Shown here one piece after another: positions 52,945-63,288 of a stretch of 64,000 bases of DNA. This DNA comes from Methylomonas montana. GTDB taxonomy: Bacteria > Pseudomonadota > Gammaproteobacteria > Methylococcales > Methylomonadaceae. Location: assembly GCF_030490285.1 (NCBI RefSeq), contig NZ_CP129884.1:2604001-2668000 (forward strand), read 5' to 3'. The notes under the pieces are model-generated. The model was not told the DNA's origin and made no database searches. It saw only the letters and a program-made list of their open reading frames with translations. Position 1 is the stretch's first letter, and each line of letters starts with the position of its first letter. The position numbers were made by a program, and so were the translations under genes.

Positions 52945-54460
52945 CCTTGTCCAGTGTTTGCCTGGTGGGTTCCGGCCAAAACTTCAAGTTTTCGCCTAAA
53001 TATAGATAATACGGCGCGTTAGGGTTACTCGGGTTGGGGATTTGCGCCAGAAACCGAAAATTTTGAAACGCCGCTTTCAATTCCGTGGGCAAACTTTCCT
53101 CGCTGGATTGACCAATCACAAAGCCGTTTTTGCCGACAAATTCCAGCGGCCCCGGCCACACTTCATATTGCGAGCCTACCTGCCCGCTCTGCTCGAAACG
53201 ATACACTTTCGGATGATCGGGTAGATAAAAAGCCAATTGACTAGCCAAATAACGATGCCCCAAGGCTACCACAAAGGTGTTCTCCGGGTCAGGCAAACTG
53301 ATCAGACGTTCGAAATGAATATTCACCGCCAACTCCTGCCAGCTTTTGAAGCGCTTGGTCGGATCGAAAGCGGTATGCTGCAAATTTAAAGCTTGTATCA
53401 CAATCGGCAACACATAGGTCATCGCCACCATTGTGTAACCCAGTAATAAGCCGAATTTCAGGGATTTTTTCCAGGCACCGGCCAACCAATTGCCGGCCAA
53501 TAAAATCAAGCCGCTAAAATAAAACGGCATCGGCCAATTGCCCTGAGCTTTTTGCAGAAAACTTAAAAGCAAAACACCCAGTAGCAAGGCCGGCCCCATC
53601 AACAGTAAAAACCGTTGCTCCGCCGACAAGCGTTTAAAATTAAAGGCAGCCCGCAAACCGCTCGTTACCACCAGCACAAATATCACTGGCGACACCAGCA
53701 AAATCTGATAGAGCAGAAAATCCCTGGCCCACTGTAAATGCTTCGCCAAATCGACCGGTTCATGATTGCCGAAGTGGCTTTTACTGTGCCCGAACATCAC
53801 CCAGTCATGCTGCAGATTCCACCACACGATTGGCACGGCCGCGACGACAATCGGCAGCAAATATAACCAAAATTGAGTTTTCAACAGGTGGCGCCGCTGA
53901 CTATCCTGCAACAGAAACACCAGCAACATTAAAGGCAAAATCAGCGCCGATTGTTTGCTGAGCAGCGCCGCCGCGCTAGCCAAACCGGCCCAGAGCCAGG
54001 CGCGCTGGTCAGCATCGAACAGCGCTCGCCGCAAGTAATAAATACTCATCATCCAGAAGCAGTACAGCGGCGGATCGATGGTCATCAGGAAGTTGGCCAA
54101 CACATTGATCGGCGTCGCCAATACCAGCAATAAGGCCATCGCACCACCACGCGCCCCGTAAAATGCCCGCGCCGTAGCGTGAAAAAACCAAAGAAACACC
54201 GTGCCTAGCAGCAGCGCCGGCAGACGCACCGTGAAGGTATGGTCGCCCAATAACCAGGTGAAAGCGCCGATCAACCAGGCCACCATCGGCGGCTTGCTGT
54301 AATAACACCAATCGGGTTGCCGCGACCAATCCCAGTAATAGCTCTCGTCGCCGATCAAATCAAAACCGTTGATCAGCAAAAATCCACCGCGCACGAACAG
54401 AATCGCCAGCAATAGCGCCAAGCTGTGATCAGCTATCCAACCTAACAATTTCTCAGACAT
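52919..54460 (-). CDS. ArnT-like glycosyltransferase of the GT39/83 type
   Basis: The protein has 513 residues and roughly 11 membrane segments. The N-terminal loop has DESYYWDWSRQPDWCYYSKP, typical of dolichyl/undecaprenyl-phosphate-mannose-type (PMT_2) transferases, and a soluble C-terminal part follows. It should move a sugar from a polyprenyl carrier to lipid A or another periplasmic acceptor. The next gene is a PAP2 phosphatase, which supports a carrier-linked pathway. Confidence 0.82.
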   Translation of the reverse strand: MSEKLLGWIADHSLALLLAILFVRGGFLLINGFDLIGDESYYWDWSRQPDWCYYSKPPMVAWLIGAFTWLLGDHTFTVRLPALLLGTVFLWFFHATARAFYGARGGAMALLLVLATPINVLANFLMTIDPPLYCFWMMSIYYLRRALFDADQRAWLWAGLASAAALLSKQSALILPLMLLVFLLQDSQRRHLLKTQFWLYLLPIVVAAVPIVWWNLQHDWVMFGHSKSHFGNHEPVDLAKHLQWARDFLLYQILLVSPVIFVLVVTSGLRAAFNFKRLSAEQRFLLLMGPALLLGVLLLSFLQKAQGNWPMPFYFSGLILLAGNWLAGAWKKSLKFGLLLGYTMVAMTYVLPIVIQALNLQHTAFDPTKRFKSWQELAVNIHFERLISLPDPENTFVVALGHRYLASQLAFYLPDHPKVYRFEQSGQVGSQYEVWPGPLEFVGKNGFVIGQSSEESLPTELKAAFQNFRFLAQIPNPSNPNAPYYLYLGENLKFWPEPTRQTLDKDAYAPSEN

Positions 54461-54466
54461 AGGCGT

Positions 54467-56212
54467 CTACTCCCATTTCTCCAGATAATGCAACAGCAAT
54501 TGCAGGCTGCGTTGGCCGCGAAACTCGTTGATATCCAGTTTATAAGCCGCGTTGATTTTCCGGCAACCCAGCCAACTTTCCGGATGATCGACGAAAAAAG
54601 CAATGGCATCCAGCAACTGGCCGCTAAACGGCAAGCGCAATACCATCTTCAAATGTTGTTGACCGACGATCCGGCATTGAATGACATCGAACACGCCGTT
54701 GAATACCGGCTCAGGAAAGGCTTGCCCCCATACCGCCGATTGCTGGAGGATTTCGGCAAACGCCAGCGTCATATGCCGGTCGTCCAGTTCGCCGTCGGAA
54801 TAGACCTTCTGCTCCAGATCGACCTGCGACAGCTTATCGGCCACCGTCTCGGCAAACGCCAACGCAAAATGCGGATAATCGTGCAATTTGATCGTCAATC
54901 CGGCCGCCATTGCGTGGCCGCCGAATTTGCTCAAAATCTGCGGATGCTTGGCGGCGATTTCGCTGAGTACGTCACGGATATGCACGCCATTGATAGAACG
55001 CGCCGAACCCTTGATGTCGCCGTTGTCGGTGGGCGCGAAAGCAATTACCGGCCGGTGCAACCTATCCTTGATCCGCGAAGCCAGGATACCGATCACACCT
55101 TGATGCCAATTGCCATCGTACAGACACACGCCGGCCGGCACGTGCTTTTCGTCCAGCGCTTTCATTTCCGCCAGCAAGGCCATCGCTTCGGTCTTCATCT
55201 GGCCTTCGACTTCTTTTCTGTCCTGATTCAAGGCATGCAACTGCTCGGCAATGTCTTTGGCTAATCCGGCGTCTTCGGTCAGCAGGCATTGGATGCCCAA
55301 GGACATATCGTCCATCCGCCCGGCTGCGTTCAGGCGCGGCGCGATGCTAAAGCCCAGATCGGTGGCGTGTATAACGTTTAACTGTTTGCCGGCCACCTCT
55401 GCCAAGGCCTTGATGCCGGGCTGGCATTGGCCGGAGCGTATCCGCAGCAAACCTTGATGCACTAAAATCCGGTTGACTTGGTCCAGCGCCACCACATCGG
55501 CCACGGTGCCCAGCGCCACATAATCCAGCAAGCGCGCCAGATTCGGCTCCGGAAGTTGTTGTTTTTCGAACCAATGCAATTCGCGTAAGCGTATCCGCAA
55601 TGCCATCAGGATGTAAAACATCACGCCCACGCCGGCGATATGCCGGCTGGGAAACTTATCGTCGGGCAGATTGGGATTGACGATCGCATCGGCATCCGGC
55701 AATTCCGACCCAGGCAAATGATGGTCGGTGATCAACACTTTGATGCCGGCGGCCTTGGCGACGCTGACGCCGTCGATACTGGAAATGCCGTTATCGACCG
55801 TGACGATGATATCCGGGCTTTGCCGCTTCACCAGTTCGACGATTTCCGGCGTCAGGCCGTAGCCATACTCGAAACGATTGGGCACCACGAAATCCACTGT
55901 TTTCGCCCCGAGCAAGGCCAGGCCTTTCAAAGCCAGCGCGCAGCTGGTAGCGCCGTCGGCATCGAAATCGGCGACCACGGTAATTTTTTGCTGCTGTTTG
56001 ATCGCCAAGACCAAATGCTCGACCATTTCCTTCATGCCGGTCAACAACCAGGGCGACGGCAAGCTGGCCAGACTGCGATCCAGTTCCTCGGCATGCTGTA
56101 TGCCTCGGCTGTTGAAAATCCGTTGCAACACCAGGTCCATCTCGCCGAAATGCGGATTTTTGATCAGCTCGGGCCGAGGTACGATGGCTTTTTTAACGCT
56201 TTGCAGATACAT
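54467..56212 (-). CDS. recJ: Single-stranded-DNA exonuclease RecJ
   Basis: The protein has 581 residues. DHH motifs: VADFDADGATSCALALKG (I), VTVDNGISS, ITDHHLPGSELPDADAIVNP (III) and FGGHAMAAGLTI in DHHA1. Length matches E. coli RecJ (577). It degrades 5' single-stranded ends in recombination and mismatch repair. It lies downstream of the AAA/DUF4276 pair, in line with thrC and hom. Confidence 0.96.
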   Translation of the reverse strand: MYLQSVKKAIVPRPELIKNPHFGEMDLVLQRIFNSRGIQHAEELDRSLASLPSPWLLTGMKEMVEHLVLAIKQQQKITVVADFDADGATSCALALKGLALLGAKTVDFVVPNRFEYGYGLTPEIVELVKRQSPDIIVTVDNGISSIDGVSVAKAAGIKVLITDHHLPGSELPDADAIVNPNLPDDKFPSRHIAGVGVMFYILMALRIRLRELHWFEKQQLPEPNLARLLDYVALGTVADVVALDQVNRILVHQGLLRIRSGQCQPGIKALAEVAGKQLNVIHATDLGFSIAPRLNAAGRMDDMSLGIQCLLTEDAGLAKDIAEQLHALNQDRKEVEGQMKTEAMALLAEMKALDEKHVPAGVCLYDGNWHQGVIGILASRIKDRLHRPVIAFAPTDNGDIKGSARSINGVHIRDVLSEIAAKHPQILSKFGGHAMAAGLTIKLHDYPHFALAFAETVADKLSQVDLEQKVYSDGELDDRHMTLAFAEILQQSAVWGQAFPEPVFNGVFDVIQCRIVGQQHLKMVLRLPFSGQLLDAIAFFVDHPESWLGCRKINAAYKLDINEFRGQRSLQLLLHYLEKWE

Positions 56213-56224
56213 ATCAGCTCAAAC

Positions 56225-56791
56225 TCACTCACCGGCAAGCCGCCGCACACCTTGCATAAAGACCTGAAAACTACGCGAGCAGTTTCGGGTTTCAACCAGA
56301 GTTTGCGACATCGCACGGGCCGCGCCGACTTTCTGAAAGCCAGGAACGATCCGCGCCAGCTCATGCGATGGCTTTTGCCATTGATCTGGATCAGCAATAC
56401 GTTTGCGCAACTTAATGTTATCCAGTTTGGGATTGGCAAAAGCCTCTCCCAAAGCCTGTAAATCGCCGAGATACCAACTCTCCAGCTCTTGGCACACCAG
56501 ACGAATTAGGGTTTCCGGTCGCCCGCAAACTTGGCACAGCGCTACATACCGAGCTTTCAAATCCACGCAGTTCAAATTATCGTTATCTCTGACAATCACG
56601 AAACGATCTCCGGGAATCTGCCATGCCTTCAGCTTACGCGGAATGCTGGCATCCAGGTCACTCTTGCCTTGATGAGGGATACATTTGAAATGTTGCTCGA
56701 CAATCCAACCAGGAAACAAACGCGGCAATAGGCCGTCAAGTAAAGCCTTCATGGAAGGCTCTTCCAGTAAAAAAATCAATCGTCCCTGCAT
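56225..56791 (-). CDS. DUF4276 TOPRIM-like protein, partner of the AAA ATPase
   Basis: The protein has 188 residues from ATG 56791, sharing one base with the ATPase stop (TGATG). Acidic TOPRIM-type positions are visible: LLEEPS near the start, VRDNDN in the middle and CQELESWYLGD toward the end. DUF4276 proteins accompany AAA_21 ATPases in putative antiviral pairs resembling split OLD or PARIS systems. A nuclease role is inferred. Confidence 0.78.
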   Translation of the reverse strand: MQGRLIFLLEEPSMKALLDGLLPRLFPGWIVEQHFKCIPHQGKSDLDASIPRKLKAWQIPGDRFVIVRDNDNLNCVDLKARYVALCQVCGRPETLIRLVCQELESWYLGDLQALGEAFANPKLDNIKLRKRIADPDQWQKPSHELARIVPGFQKVGAARAMSQTLVETRNCSRSFQVFMQGVRRLAGE

Positions 56792-57975
56792 CAATTCAAG
56801 CCTTCGAACAGACCCTGTTTCCACAAGTAACCCGGCAAATCTCCCGCCTCGAACAGTGCTAGCAGATTCGACGAGTCACTGGCCTTGGTGAAGTCTGAGA
56901 AGCCGCTGGCTTTACGCAAACAGTAAATTTCATTCAAATACAGCGCGTTCAAAAAATCCGGTGAATGCGAAGAAATAAAGACCTGTCCGCCTCTCCGGGC
57001 GTAGTCGCGAAACTCTTCTGCCAATTCCGGCAACAACTCCGGGTAAAGCTGGTTCTCCGGTTCTTCCACAGCCAGTAACGGGTAGGGATTCGGATCGTTC
57101 AACAGCACTAAATAGGCAAACATTTTGATCGTGCCGTCAGACACATGGCGGGCGATGAACGGATCTTTAAAGCTGCCGTCCTGGAAACGCAATACCAAGC
57201 GCCCATCTTCGGTTTGCTTAGGCTCAACCAACGTCACCCCCGGTACGCGCTGCTGCATGGACTGCATGACACGATTGAAACGATCTTTATGATGTTCGAA
57301 TAAATAGCTGGCAACGAGTGGCAAATTGTCGCCGCGAGTCGACAGGTGTTCGGCAAAGCCATCTTCCTGACTGGGCCTGGCATCCGAAACGTGGAAGTCG
57401 GAAATATGCCAATTTTCTATCATCAAACGGAAGGCACTGGCCGCCTTAAAGCGCTCGAATTGCCCCAAGCCCTTAATTGCCAAAATATCGACGGCATCCA
57501 ACTCCTGCTCTTCGCGAATCAATGCCTCATCAGTCTTGGAAAAATCTTCTTCGTTGCTAATGGCGTATCCTTTGCCGTAAGCGAAATCGAGAAAATGAAA
57601 AGGTTTACCGCTCGCGCCGCGTTTATAACGCAAAATTTCCCTGACGATCACGGGCCGACCAGAGGCATCGGGTTCAAATTTCAACGCATAGGTCACCAAA
57701 CGTTCATAACCGCTAATTTGCAGGCGAAATTGCAACGTTAACTCTATGGGTTCCCTGGCAAATCCACGACTGGCCAGTTCCTTATAACCGCCTCGTTTCG
57801 CCACCGCCTTGCCGACATTCATGGCTAGGGCATCTTTCAGAAATGAAAATACATCGAACAATGTCGACTTACCTGTTCCGTTTGCCCCCACCAGCACACA
57901 TAAGCGCGGTATATCCTGCAATTTAGCATGCCGGAACAGCCGGTAATTCTTGATCTCGATTGATTCAATATGCAT
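56791..57975 (-). CDS. AAA_21-type ATPase of an OLD/PARIS-like pair
   Basis: The protein has 394 residues. Walker A GANGTGKST (30-38), an ABC-like signature RHVSDGTIKMF, Walker B LLAVEEPENQLYP and a switch His in SSHSPDFL mark a RecF/SMC-type ATPase without its own TOPRIM. The coupled DUF4276 gene supplies that domain. It probably senses infection or DNA damage and activates the partner. Inserted between thrC and recJ, which are adjacent in several gammaproteobacteria. Confidence 0.85.
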   Translation of the reverse strand: MHIESIEIKNYRLFRHAKLQDIPRLCVLVGANGTGKSTLFDVFSFLKDALAMNVGKAVAKRGGYKELASRGFAREPIELTLQFRLQISGYERLVTYALKFEPDASGRPVIVREILRYKRGASGKPFHFLDFAYGKGYAISNEEDFSKTDEALIREEQELDAVDILAIKGLGQFERFKAASAFRLMIENWHISDFHVSDARPSQEDGFAEHLSTRGDNLPLVASYLFEHHKDRFNRVMQSMQQRVPGVTLVEPKQTEDGRLVLRFQDGSFKDPFIARHVSDGTIKMFAYLVLLNDPNPYPLLAVEEPENQLYPELLPELAEEFRDYARRGGQVFISSHSPDFLNALYLNEIYCLRKASGFSDFTKASDSSNLLALFEAGDLPGYLWKQGLFEGLN

Positions 57976-58095
57976 CCAGAATCTCCAGCGTGGTATCTGT
58001 TATTAGTGCACACTCGGTCGCAAAAGCCTCCACTAACTTTGGTGTCGACTTATTCCTGCCAAGGTGGTTTCGGTAAAGGGTTGGATAGGCAAACT

Positions 58096-58120
58096 AAAAA
58101 GCCGACATAATGCCGGCTTT
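58096..58120 (-). terminator. Terminator of the hom-thrC transcript
   Basis: On the minus strand GCCGGC, loop ATTAT, GTCGGC (one G-T pair) with an A-run before and five T residues after, 25 nt past the thrC stop. It isolates hom-thrC from the AAA/DUF4276 pair. Confidence 0.8.
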
Positions 58121-58144
58121 CGTCAAGCACCTAAAACGAGAAAT

Positions 58145-59239
58145 TCACATATTGTCCAATATCGCCTTTTTCACCGCATCCAGCGTGGCGTCTATGGTCA
58201 CCGGGTGATTATCCTTGCATTGGCTAATCGCGATATCCGGGTCCTTGATGCCGTTGCCGGTCAGCGTGCAGACGATTTTACTGCCTTCCGGAATTTTACC
58301 GTTAGCGATGTCATGCAAGGCGCCAGCCAGCGAGGTGGCGGAAGCCGGTTCGCAGAAAATACCTTCGAATTGCGACAGCATTTTTTGCGCCGCCAAAATC
58401 TGCTCATCGGCAAATGCGGCAAACCAGCCGCCGGATTCTTTCTGCGCGTTCCAGGCCAAATCCCAGGATTGCGGATGGCCGATGCGTATCGCGGTGGCCA
58501 CGGTTTCCGGATGATCGACCATCGCCCCGCCGACAAACGGCGCCGCGCCGGCGGCTTGATAGCCGCACATTACCGGGCGTTTATTGGTAACGGCTTTATG
58601 AGTTTCGCTATCGGTCGAGTATTCCTTGTAACCTTTCCAGTAAGCGCTGATATTGCCGGCATTGCCGACTGGCAAGCAGTGGAAATCGGGCGCATCGCCC
58701 AGCGCATCGACGATTTCGAAAGCCGCGGTTTTTTGGCCTTCCAATCGAAACGGATTGATCGAATTAACGATGGTCACCGGGGCATGGTCGGTAATTTTCT
58801 TGACGATGTCCATGCCGGCGTCGAAATTACCGTTAATCTGAATAATCTGCGCGCCATACATCAAGGTTTGCGCCAATTTGCCCAACGCGATCTTGCCTTC
58901 CGGAATCAATACGAAGGCTTTAATGCCGGCCCGCACCGCATAAGCGGCGGCAGCGGCGGAAGTATTACCGGTGGACGCACAAATGATGGCCTGACTGCCC
59001 TCTTCCACGGCTTTGGTGACAGCCATGGTCATGCCACGATCTTTAAACGAACCGGTCGGATTCAAGCCTTCGAATTTCACGTATATATCGACATCCTTGC
59101 CGATCAATCTGGGGATATTTTGCAGTTGGATCAGCGGGGTGTTGCCCTCGCAAAGACTGATCAGCCGGGTGGCGGCGGAGACCGGCAAGCGGTCGCGGTA
59201 ACGTTCGATGATGCCTGTGTAGCGTGTTTGGTTTGCCAT
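58145..59239 (-). CDS. thrC: Threonine synthase
   Basis: The protein has 364 residues, the short type found with hom in many proteobacteria. PLP Lys lies in PTGSFKDRGMTMAV. CASTGNTSAAAAAYA and LPVGNAGNISAYW are the phosphate and ring loops. It makes threonine from phosphohomoserine. It lies 3 nt after hom. Confidence 0.95.
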   Translation of the reverse strand: MANQTRYTGIIERYRDRLPVSAATRLISLCEGNTPLIQLQNIPRLIGKDVDIYVKFEGLNPTGSFKDRGMTMAVTKAVEEGSQAIICASTGNTSAAAAAYAVRAGIKAFVLIPEGKIALGKLAQTLMYGAQIIQINGNFDAGMDIVKKITDHAPVTIVNSINPFRLEGQKTAAFEIVDALGDAPDFHCLPVGNAGNISAYWKGYKEYSTDSETHKAVTNKRPVMCGYQAAGAAPFVGGAMVDHPETVATAIRIGHPQSWDLAWNAQKESGGWFAAFADEQILAAQKMLSQFEGIFCEPASATSLAGALHDIANGKIPEGSKIVCTLTGNGIKDPDIAISQCKDNHPVTIDATLDAVKKAILDNM

Positions 59240-59242
59240 TGT

Positions 59243-60553
59243 TTATCCTAAAGTTTCCAAGCGAATCCGCGCCACTTTGCCGCTGACTGTCGCCAGCGCT
59301 TCTATGGCCGCAATCGCCGCGTTCATTTCTTTTTCCAGCGTTAGCTGCGTCAGCATGATGATGGGTACGGAAGTCTCGCCTTGTAGCGGCTCTTTTTGAA
59401 TCAGCGCTTCGATGCTGATGTTGTGCGCTGCCAGTATCCGGCTGACGTCTGCCAACACGCCGGGCTTGTCTTCGGCGGTCAGGCGCAGGTAGTAAGCGGT
59501 TTTGATCTCATCGGCCGGCAATACCGGAATATCGACGATAGCGTCGGCTTGAAAAGCCAGGTGCGGCACCCGGTTTTCCGGGTCGCTGGTCATTGCCCTG
59601 ACCACATCCACCAGATCGGCCACCACCGCCGAAGCGGTCGGCTCCGCGCCGGCGCCGGCGCCGTAATACAAGGTGGGTCCGACCGCGTCGCCGCACACTA
59701 ACACCGCGTTCATCACACCATCGACATTGGCGATCAAGCGGCGTTTGGGGATCAAAGTCGGATGCACACGCAGCTCGATGCCAGCGTCGGTCTTGCGAGC
59801 GATACCCAGATTTTTAATCCGATAACCCAGCGCTTCGGCGTATTCGACGTCGAGGCGGGTAATTTTGGTAATGCCTTCGGTGAAGACTTTCTCGAATTGC
59901 AGCGGAATGCCAAAAGCAATCGACGCCAAAATGGTCAATTTATGACCGGCATCAATGCCTTCCACATCAAAAGTTGGATCGGCTTCGGCGTAACCCAGTG
60001 CCTGAGCTTCCGCCAACACGTCGGCGAAATCGCGGCCCTTGTCGCGCATTTCGGTGAGGATGAAATTGCCGGTGCCGTTGATGATGCCGGCCAGCCATTT
60101 GATACGGTTGCCGGCCAGACCTTCGCGGATGGCTTTGATGATGGGTATGCCACCGGCCACGGCCGCTTCGAACATGACCATCACGCCTTTCTTGCTGGCT
60201 TCCGCGAAGATTTCGTTGCCGTGCAAGGCGATCAAGGCTTTATTGGCTGTGACCACGTGCTTGCCGTTGCCGATTGCAGTCAGCACCAGCTGTTTGGCCA
60301 GATCGTAGCCGCCGATCAATTCGACGACCACATCGATGTTCGGATCGTTGACGATCTCGAACGGGTCGCTGGTCAAGGCAATGCCGTCGGTGTCGCAAAT
60401 CCGCGCCCGGCTCAGGTCGCGCGCCGACGCACGGGTGACGACGATTTCACGGCCGGCCCGGCGAGCGATTTCCCCGGCATTCCTTTTCAACACGTTGACG
60501 GTACCGCCACCGACGGTCCCTAATCCCAAAACCCCAACTGTTACCGGCTTCAA
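59243..60553 (-). CDS. hom: Homoserine dehydrogenase
   Basis: The protein has 436 residues. GVLGLGTVGGGTVNVL is the nucleotide-binding loop. The catalytic centre has the AVAGGIPIIKAIREGLAGN and GIINGTGNFILTEM motifs. A C-terminal ACT domain (about 350-436) gives threonine feedback. It reduces aspartate semialdehyde to homoserine and precedes thrC. Confidence 0.96.
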   Translation of the reverse strand: MKPVTVGVLGLGTVGGGTVNVLKRNAGEIARRAGREIVVTRASARDLSRARICDTDGIALTSDPFEIVNDPNIDVVVELIGGYDLAKQLVLTAIGNGKHVVTANKALIALHGNEIFAEASKKGVMVMFEAAVAGGIPIIKAIREGLAGNRIKWLAGIINGTGNFILTEMRDKGRDFADVLAEAQALGYAEADPTFDVEGIDAGHKLTILASIAFGIPLQFEKVFTEGITKITRLDVEYAEALGYRIKNLGIARKTDAGIELRVHPTLIPKRRLIANVDGVMNAVLVCGDAVGPTLYYGAGAGAEPTASAVVADLVDVVRAMTSDPENRVPHLAFQADAIVDIPVLPADEIKTAYYLRLTAEDKPGVLADVSRILAAHNISIEALIQKEPLQGETSVPIIMLTQLTLEKEMNAAIAAIEALATVSGKVARIRLETLG

Positions 60554-60590
60554 ACCTGACTCCTAGCGTTATACCCAAAAATGGCGGCGA

Positions 60591-61775
60591 TTATACTACG
60601 TTGTCTTTTTTCAGCATATTGCGGATGCTGCGCAAGGCCTGCCGGGTTCTGTGCTCGTTTTCGATCAAGCTGAAGCGAATGTGATCGTCGCCGTGTTGAC
60701 CAAATCCAATGCCTGGCGACACCGCCACCTTGGCGTCGATGATCAATTTTTTGGCGAATTCAATCGAACCCATTTCCCGATAGGCTTCCGGAATCTTGGC
60801 CCAAACAAACATGGTCGCCTTGGGTTTCTCGACATGCCAGCCCATCGCATTCAAGCCGTCGCACAACACGTCGCGGCGCGCCTTATACATATCGCAGATT
60901 TCCTTCACGCAATCTTGCGGACCTTCCAATGCGGTGATCGCAGCCACCTGAATCGGCGTAAAAGTGCCGTAATCCATATAGGATTTAATCCGGGTCAAGG
61001 CCGCTACCAGCGTCGGGTTGCCGCACATGAATCCAACCCGCCAGCCCGGCATGTTGTAACTTTTGGATAGCGAGAAAAACTCGACGGCGATGTCTTTCGC
61101 GCCTTCTACCTGCAAAATCGACGGCGCCACGTAACCGTCGAATACGATATCCGCGTAAGCGATGTCGTGGACGATCCAGATACCGTGTTCTTTACAAATC
61201 GCCACCACTTTCTCGAAGAAATCCAGTTCCACGCATTGGCAGGTCGGATTGCCCGGAAAGTTCAGGATCAACATCTTCGGTTTGGGCCAGCATTCGGCGA
61301 TGCCTTTACGCAGCTCTTCGAAGAAATCGGTACCCGGTGTCAACGGCACATGCCTAATATCCGCACCGGCGATCACCACGCCATAAGGGTGTATCGGGTA
61401 AGCCGGATTAGGCACCAACACCACATCGCCAGGGCCCAAGGTCGCCAGGGCCAGATGCGACAAGCCTTCTTTAGAGCCGATCGTGACGATGGCTTCGGTA
61501 TTGAAATCCAGATCGACGTCGAAACGTTTTTTGTACCAGCCGCAAATGGCTTTGCGCAGACGCGGAATGCCTTTGGATACCGAATAACGATGGGTATCAT
61601 CGCGTTGCGCCACTTCCAGCATCTTGTCGAGAATATGCTTGGGCGTGGGCTGATCCGGATTACCCATGCCGAAGTCGATCACGTCCTCGCCCTCCGCACG
61701 GGCTTTGGCTTTCAGTTCGTTGACGATGTTAAAAACGTAAGGCGGCAGGCGGCTGATGCGATGAAATTCTTCCAT
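60591..61775 (-). CDS. alaC: Alanine transaminase AlaC-like
   Basis: The protein has 394 residues. [32 protein letters not shown] and the PLP site [15 protein letters not shown] fit the AlaC/YfdZ group of class I/II aminotransferases. It makes alanine from pyruvate and glutamate. It precedes hom, an order common in Gammaproteobacteria. Confidence 0.9.
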   Translation of the reverse strand: MEEFHRISRLPPYVFNIVNELKAKARAEGEDVIDFGMGNPDQPTPKHILDKMLEVAQRDDTHRYSVSKGIPRLRKAICGWYKKRFDVDLDFNTEAIVTIGSKEGLSHLALATLGPGDVVLVPNPAYPIHPYGVVIAGADIRHVPLTPGTDFFEELRKGIAECWPKPKMLILNFPGNPTCQCVELDFFEKVVAICKEHGIWIVHDIAYADIVFDGYVAPSILQVEGAKDIAVEFFSLSKSYNMPGWRVGFMCGNPTLVAALTRIKSYMDYGTFTPIQVAAITALEGPQDCVKEICDMYKARRDVLCDGLNAMGWHVEKPKATMFVWAKIPEAYREMGSIEFAKKLIIDAKVAVSPGIGFGQHGDDHIRFSLIENEHRTRQALRSIRNMLKKDNVV

Positions 61776-61902
61776 TAAAGACTCTTGAGATTCAGGTTTT
61801 GAAGACAGCTTCTAAACAAAACCGGCTAAGGTACTGTTGTTGCTGAACGATGTCAATTTCGGGACGGCCGGATCAACTAGAAAACCGCTATCCACTCTTC
61901 TA

Positions 61903-62058
61903 TTAAGGCTTGGCGGCGGCCGACGCGGCCAACGTAGCGTCTGTTTGTTGCTGATGCAGATAGGAACCGCCGACCAAAAAGGTCAACACTAACAAATACA
62001 GCACGGCGGCAATATTTTTAACTTTTTTACTGCCGTCGTCGGGGTGTTGCGCGCTCAT
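61903..62058 (-). CDS. Small single-pass membrane protein
   Basis: The protein has 51 residues: a charged start, KVKNIAAVLYLLVLTFLVGG as membrane segment, then a short polar tail. The AGAGG site lies 7 nt before ATG 62058. No family assigned. Confidence 0.6.
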   Translation of the reverse strand: MSAQHPDDGSKKVKNIAAVLYLLVLTFLVGGSYLHQQQTDATLAASAAAKP

Positions 62059-62160
62059 CGTTAAACCTCTTTAGCAAATAATCGTAACGGCGTTAATTGT
62101 AACGTTTGCCAGACCTCCTGAGAACGAAAAGCTGCCAAATGCTTAGCCCCGCCTAGCAAA

Positions 62161-63288
62161 TTACCTGTCGCCGCGAATAATCACCGCCGTCCGCAAACGG
62201 CTCTTCCCGAAACAGCACATCCGCTCGAAATCCTCGCGAGCAATCGGGATAAACTGGCAATCCAGTTCGTTTTGCCTACCCTCTTCCGGATCGGGATCGT
62301 GCATGTACAAACAGTCGTCGTCGAAACCGCTCATCACCACCCAATGCGGCGCCTTCTTGCGATCCATCGCGAAGGTGCTGATCAAAATAAGCGGGATCGC
62401 CCCGGATTCGAACGCGGAGATCAGCTCGCCTTGGGTAATGTTGGCGTAATGAACGGCGATGTCCTGCAGCTCCGCATCGCGTTTGAAACAATTGTCGACC
62501 AGTTCGACCACCTGTTTTTTGTCCTCGCTACGGACGCTGTCGATGAACAAGGTTCCCGCTTGGTTGATCCAGACTTCAACGCTAAATTGCCGGCGTTTCG
62601 CGGCCAACGCCAAACCCAGCGGGTGACAGCCGCCATGGCCGGAGGTCATGAATATCGTGGTCGCTTCCCGCCATAGTTCGATTTCCTCTTCCCGCGACGG
62701 CAAATAATTTTTATTGAGTGCATGCATCGCCATCATCAACGACGCCGGCCCGCAGGTAAACGGCGTGGTTTGCCTGAGCCAATGTACGGAGCGGTGCCGG
62801 GGTTTATCGCGGTAAAGGCGGATGCGTTTTTGATAACGCAAGGCATCTTTATGATCCTGATAATAATCCCGGTATACGCCGAATTTCTGAAAGCCCAGCG
62901 TCTCGTAAAGTCTAATGGCCGGAAAATTATCGACACTGACTTCCAGCCGCAAATACAGCCGGCCGTCGTCCTGGGCGGCTTGTTCGCCGGCCGTCATCAG
63001 CGCCTTGGCAATGCCACTGCCCCGCTGCTGCGGTGATACCGCCAGCGAATAGATCCGCGCCAGCCGGGTGCCGGGGTGGTAAATGATCAAAATGTAGCCG
63101 GCCACGCGTTGCTCAATTTCCGCGACCAACAAGGCCCGGTGCTCGGTCGTCAACCAGTGCCGAAAACTGCGCCGGCTCAATTTATCGGTGGAAAAACTGG
63201 CGTTTTCCAAAGCGACCAAGCCGCCAAGATCGCGCAGTTGCGCCGGACGAATCGCCAAATTGGCGTTGAACGCGGGTAAAGCACTCAA
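62161..63288 (-). CDS. Fused GNAT acetyltransferase / C39-like peptidase
   Basis: The protein has 375 residues from TTG 63288, chosen because AAGGGG stands 7 nt upstream and TTGA overlaps the stop of the preceding gene. Residues about 14-165 are a GNAT domain (LARIYSLAVSPQQRGSGIAK, LYETLGFQKF). Residues about 170-375 are a DUF3335/C39-like cysteine-protease fold with Cys in TPFTCGPASLMMAM, His in PHWVVMSGFDDD and a following Asp. This fusion is known in proteobacteria, often near RimK-like ligases; its peptide substrate is unknown. Confidence 0.85.
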   Translation of the reverse strand: MSALPAFNANLAIRPAQLRDLGGLVALENASFSTDKLSRRSFRHWLTTEHRALLVAEIEQRVAGYILIIYHPGTRLARIYSLAVSPQQRGSGIAKALMTAGEQAAQDDGRLYLRLEVSVDNFPAIRLYETLGFQKFGVYRDYYQDHKDALRYQKRIRLYRDKPRHRSVHWLRQTTPFTCGPASLMMAMHALNKNYLPSREEEIELWREATTIFMTSGHGGCHPLGLALAAKRRQFSVEVWINQAGTLFIDSVRSEDKKQVVELVDNCFKRDAELQDIAVHYANITQGELISAFESGAIPLILISTFAMDRKKAPHWVVMSGFDDDCLYMHDPDPEEGRQNELDCQFIPIAREDFERMCCFGKSRLRTAVIIRGDR

